A DNA stretch of 9,012 bases from Emcibacter sp. GTDB lineage: Bacteria; Pseudomonadota; Alphaproteobacteria; Sphingomonadales; Emcibacteraceae. Made by a program: the position numbers and the translations under genes. The stretch lies in NCBI GenBank assembly GCA_027019205.1, contig JALUWZ010000132.1, forward strand, positions 1 to 9,012. Direction: 5' to 3'. The notes below the pieces were generated by a model that searched no databases, was not told the origin of the DNA, and was given only the letters and a program-made list of their open reading frames with translations. Shown piece after piece: positions 7,895-9,012 of the stretch. The stretch's first letter is position 1. Each line of letters starts with the position of its first letter.

Positions 7895-9012
7895 ATGTCA
7901 ATCGTCAAAGCCCTGGCTGTTTTTAGCAGCTTTACCCTGATCAGCCGGATACTGGGATTTGTCCGCGATATATTGTCGGCCTCGGTCCTCGGGGCCGGAC
8001 TGGTGGCCGATTGCTTTTTTGTTGCCCTGAAACTGCCCAATTTTTTCCGCCGGTTATTTGCCGAGGGAGCCTTCAGCGCCTCTTTCATTCCGGTCTTCAG
8101 TGCGACGCTCTCGCAAGGAGGAAAAGAGGAGGCGTTAAGCTTTGCCGAGACTGCCTTTTCCAGCCTGATCATGGTTTTGCTGGTGGTTGTGGCATTGATG
8201 GAAATATTTGCCCCGGGGGTGATCTATATTCTGGCCGGGGGGTTCAGCAGTGATCAGGCAAAATTTCAGCTCGCGGTATTGCTCACCCGGATAACCTTTC
8301 CCTTTTTGCTGTTTATCAGTCTGGTTTCCCTGCTTGGCGGGATATTGAATGCCCTGGGCAAGTTTTCGGAAACCGCAGCAACGCCAATCATTCTCAATCT
8401 GTCGATGATCAGCGCATTGATATTCTTTTCCGGGCAATTTTCCACTCCGGCCCATGCGCTGGCGCTTGCGGTGTCCATCGCCGGGTTTATTCAGCTGTTA
8501 TGGCTCTATCTGGCCTGTCGGCGGTCCGGCTACAGGATCAGGATTGTCAAACCGCGCATGACGCCCAAGGTGAAGGAGATGCTGATCATCATGATGCCTG
8601 CGGCCCTCGGCGCCGGAGTAATACAGATCAACCTTATGATCGACATGATCATTGCCTCTCACCTGCCGGACGGGTCGATCTCGTACCTGTTTTATGCCGA
8701 CCGGCTTAATCAGCTGCCGATCGGGGTAATTGGCGTCGCACTTGGTACGGTGCTGCTGCCGCTGCTGGCGAGAAATATAGCCGAGGGCGATGCGAGTGAG
8801 GTCAGTATAAATCAGAACAAGGCGATTGAGCTTGGCCTGTTCCTGACCATTCCGGCGGCGGCGGCCTTTATGATCATGCCGTTTCAACTGATCCATGTAT
8901 TATTTGAACGCAATGCCTTTACAACAGAGGACAGCTGGCAGACCGCCTGGGCGCTGATGGCCTATGCGGCCGGGCTGCCGGCTTACGTGCTGGCAAAGAT
9001 TTTCAGTCCGGG
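7895..9012 (+). CDS. murJ: Lipid II flippase MurJ (partial, C-terminus off the right edge)
   Basis: MurJ (formerly MviN) is a MOP-superfamily inner-membrane protein that flips lipid II to the periplasmic face for peptidoglycan synthesis. The frame runs from the ATG at 7895 to the window edge, 372 codons of an expected 510-530. The N-terminus aligns without gaps to E. coli MurJ: R18 and R24 in SRILGFVRD, D39, K46 and R52 in KLPNFFRR, and R270 in YADRL all fall at the E. coli positions, and these are residues reported as needed for flipping. E. coli E273 is Q here (YADRLNQLP), which I believe is common in Alphaproteobacteria. Hydrophobic segments typical of about ten of the fourteen membrane helices are visible. 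The gene starts nine bases after the glnD stop; AGGT at 7880-7883, overlapping that stop, is a weak ribosome binding site 11 bases upstream, suggesting coupling to glnD. Confidence 0.98.
   Translation, partial: MSIVKALAVFSSFTLISRILGFVRDILSASVLGAGLVADCFFVALKLPNFFRRLFAEGAFSASFIPVFSATLSQGGKEEALSFAETAFSSLIMVLLVVVALMEIFAPGVIYILAGGFSSDQAKFQLAVLLTRITFPFLLFISLVSLLGGILNALGKFSETAATPIILNLSMISALIFFSGQFSTPAHALALAVSIAGFIQLLWLYLACRRSGYRIRIVKPRMTPKVKEMLIIMMPAALGAGVIQINLMIDMIIASHLPDGSISYLFYADRLNQLPIGVIGVALGTVLLPLLARNIAEGDASEVSINQNKAIELGLFLTIPAAAAFMIMPFQLIHVLFERNAFTTEDSWQTAWALMAYAAGLPAYVLAKIFSP

Noticed and set aside
1..9012. tRNA, rRNA, CRISPR, insertion sequence or defence system
   Set aside because: Nearly all sequence is accounted for by four conserved housekeeping genes; no repeat-spacer pattern, transposase motif or tRNA-like fold was seen in the remaining 240 or so bases.

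Overview
The window is a stretch of ordinary bacterial chromosome, almost certainly from an alphaproteobacterium. It holds four genes: a malic enzyme/phosphotransacetylase hybrid on the minus strand, then mutS, glnD and murJ in a row on the plus strand. The assignment rests on the protein sequences (a GlnD with an alphaproteobacterial-style nucleotidyltransferase core, and a MutS with a long N-terminal tail and a C-terminal DLTPREALDILYRLK-type element) and on the gene order, which I recall as common in Alphaproteobacteria. I cannot name the genus. Coding sequence is moderately GC-rich, while the single real intergenic region is extremely AT-rich.

Layout: positions 1-2174 (minus) encode the malic enzyme hybrid, whose C-terminal end runs off the left edge. 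Positions 2175-2403 are a 229-base divergent promoter region with short repeats and palindromes. Positions 2404-5145 are mutS, 5138-7885 are glnD (overlapping mutS by 8 bases), and 7895 to the right edge is murJ, whose C-terminal end is cut off. The three plus-strand genes are so tightly packed that they are probably one transcription unit. There are no tRNA or rRNA genes, mobile elements, CRISPR arrays or clear terminators.

The gene products serve separate housekeeping jobs: malate to pyruvate conversion at the TCA/gluconeogenesis node, DNA mismatch repair, PII-based nitrogen sensing, and lipid II flipping for peptidoglycan synthesis. All four look intact, with catalytic motifs in place. I found no convincing undescribed system. 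The points worth a second look are small: the repeat-bearing, very AT-rich divergent promoter, the lack of a Shine-Dalgarno sequence before mutS, the overlapping mutS-glnD junction, and G7 tracts inside mutS and glnD.
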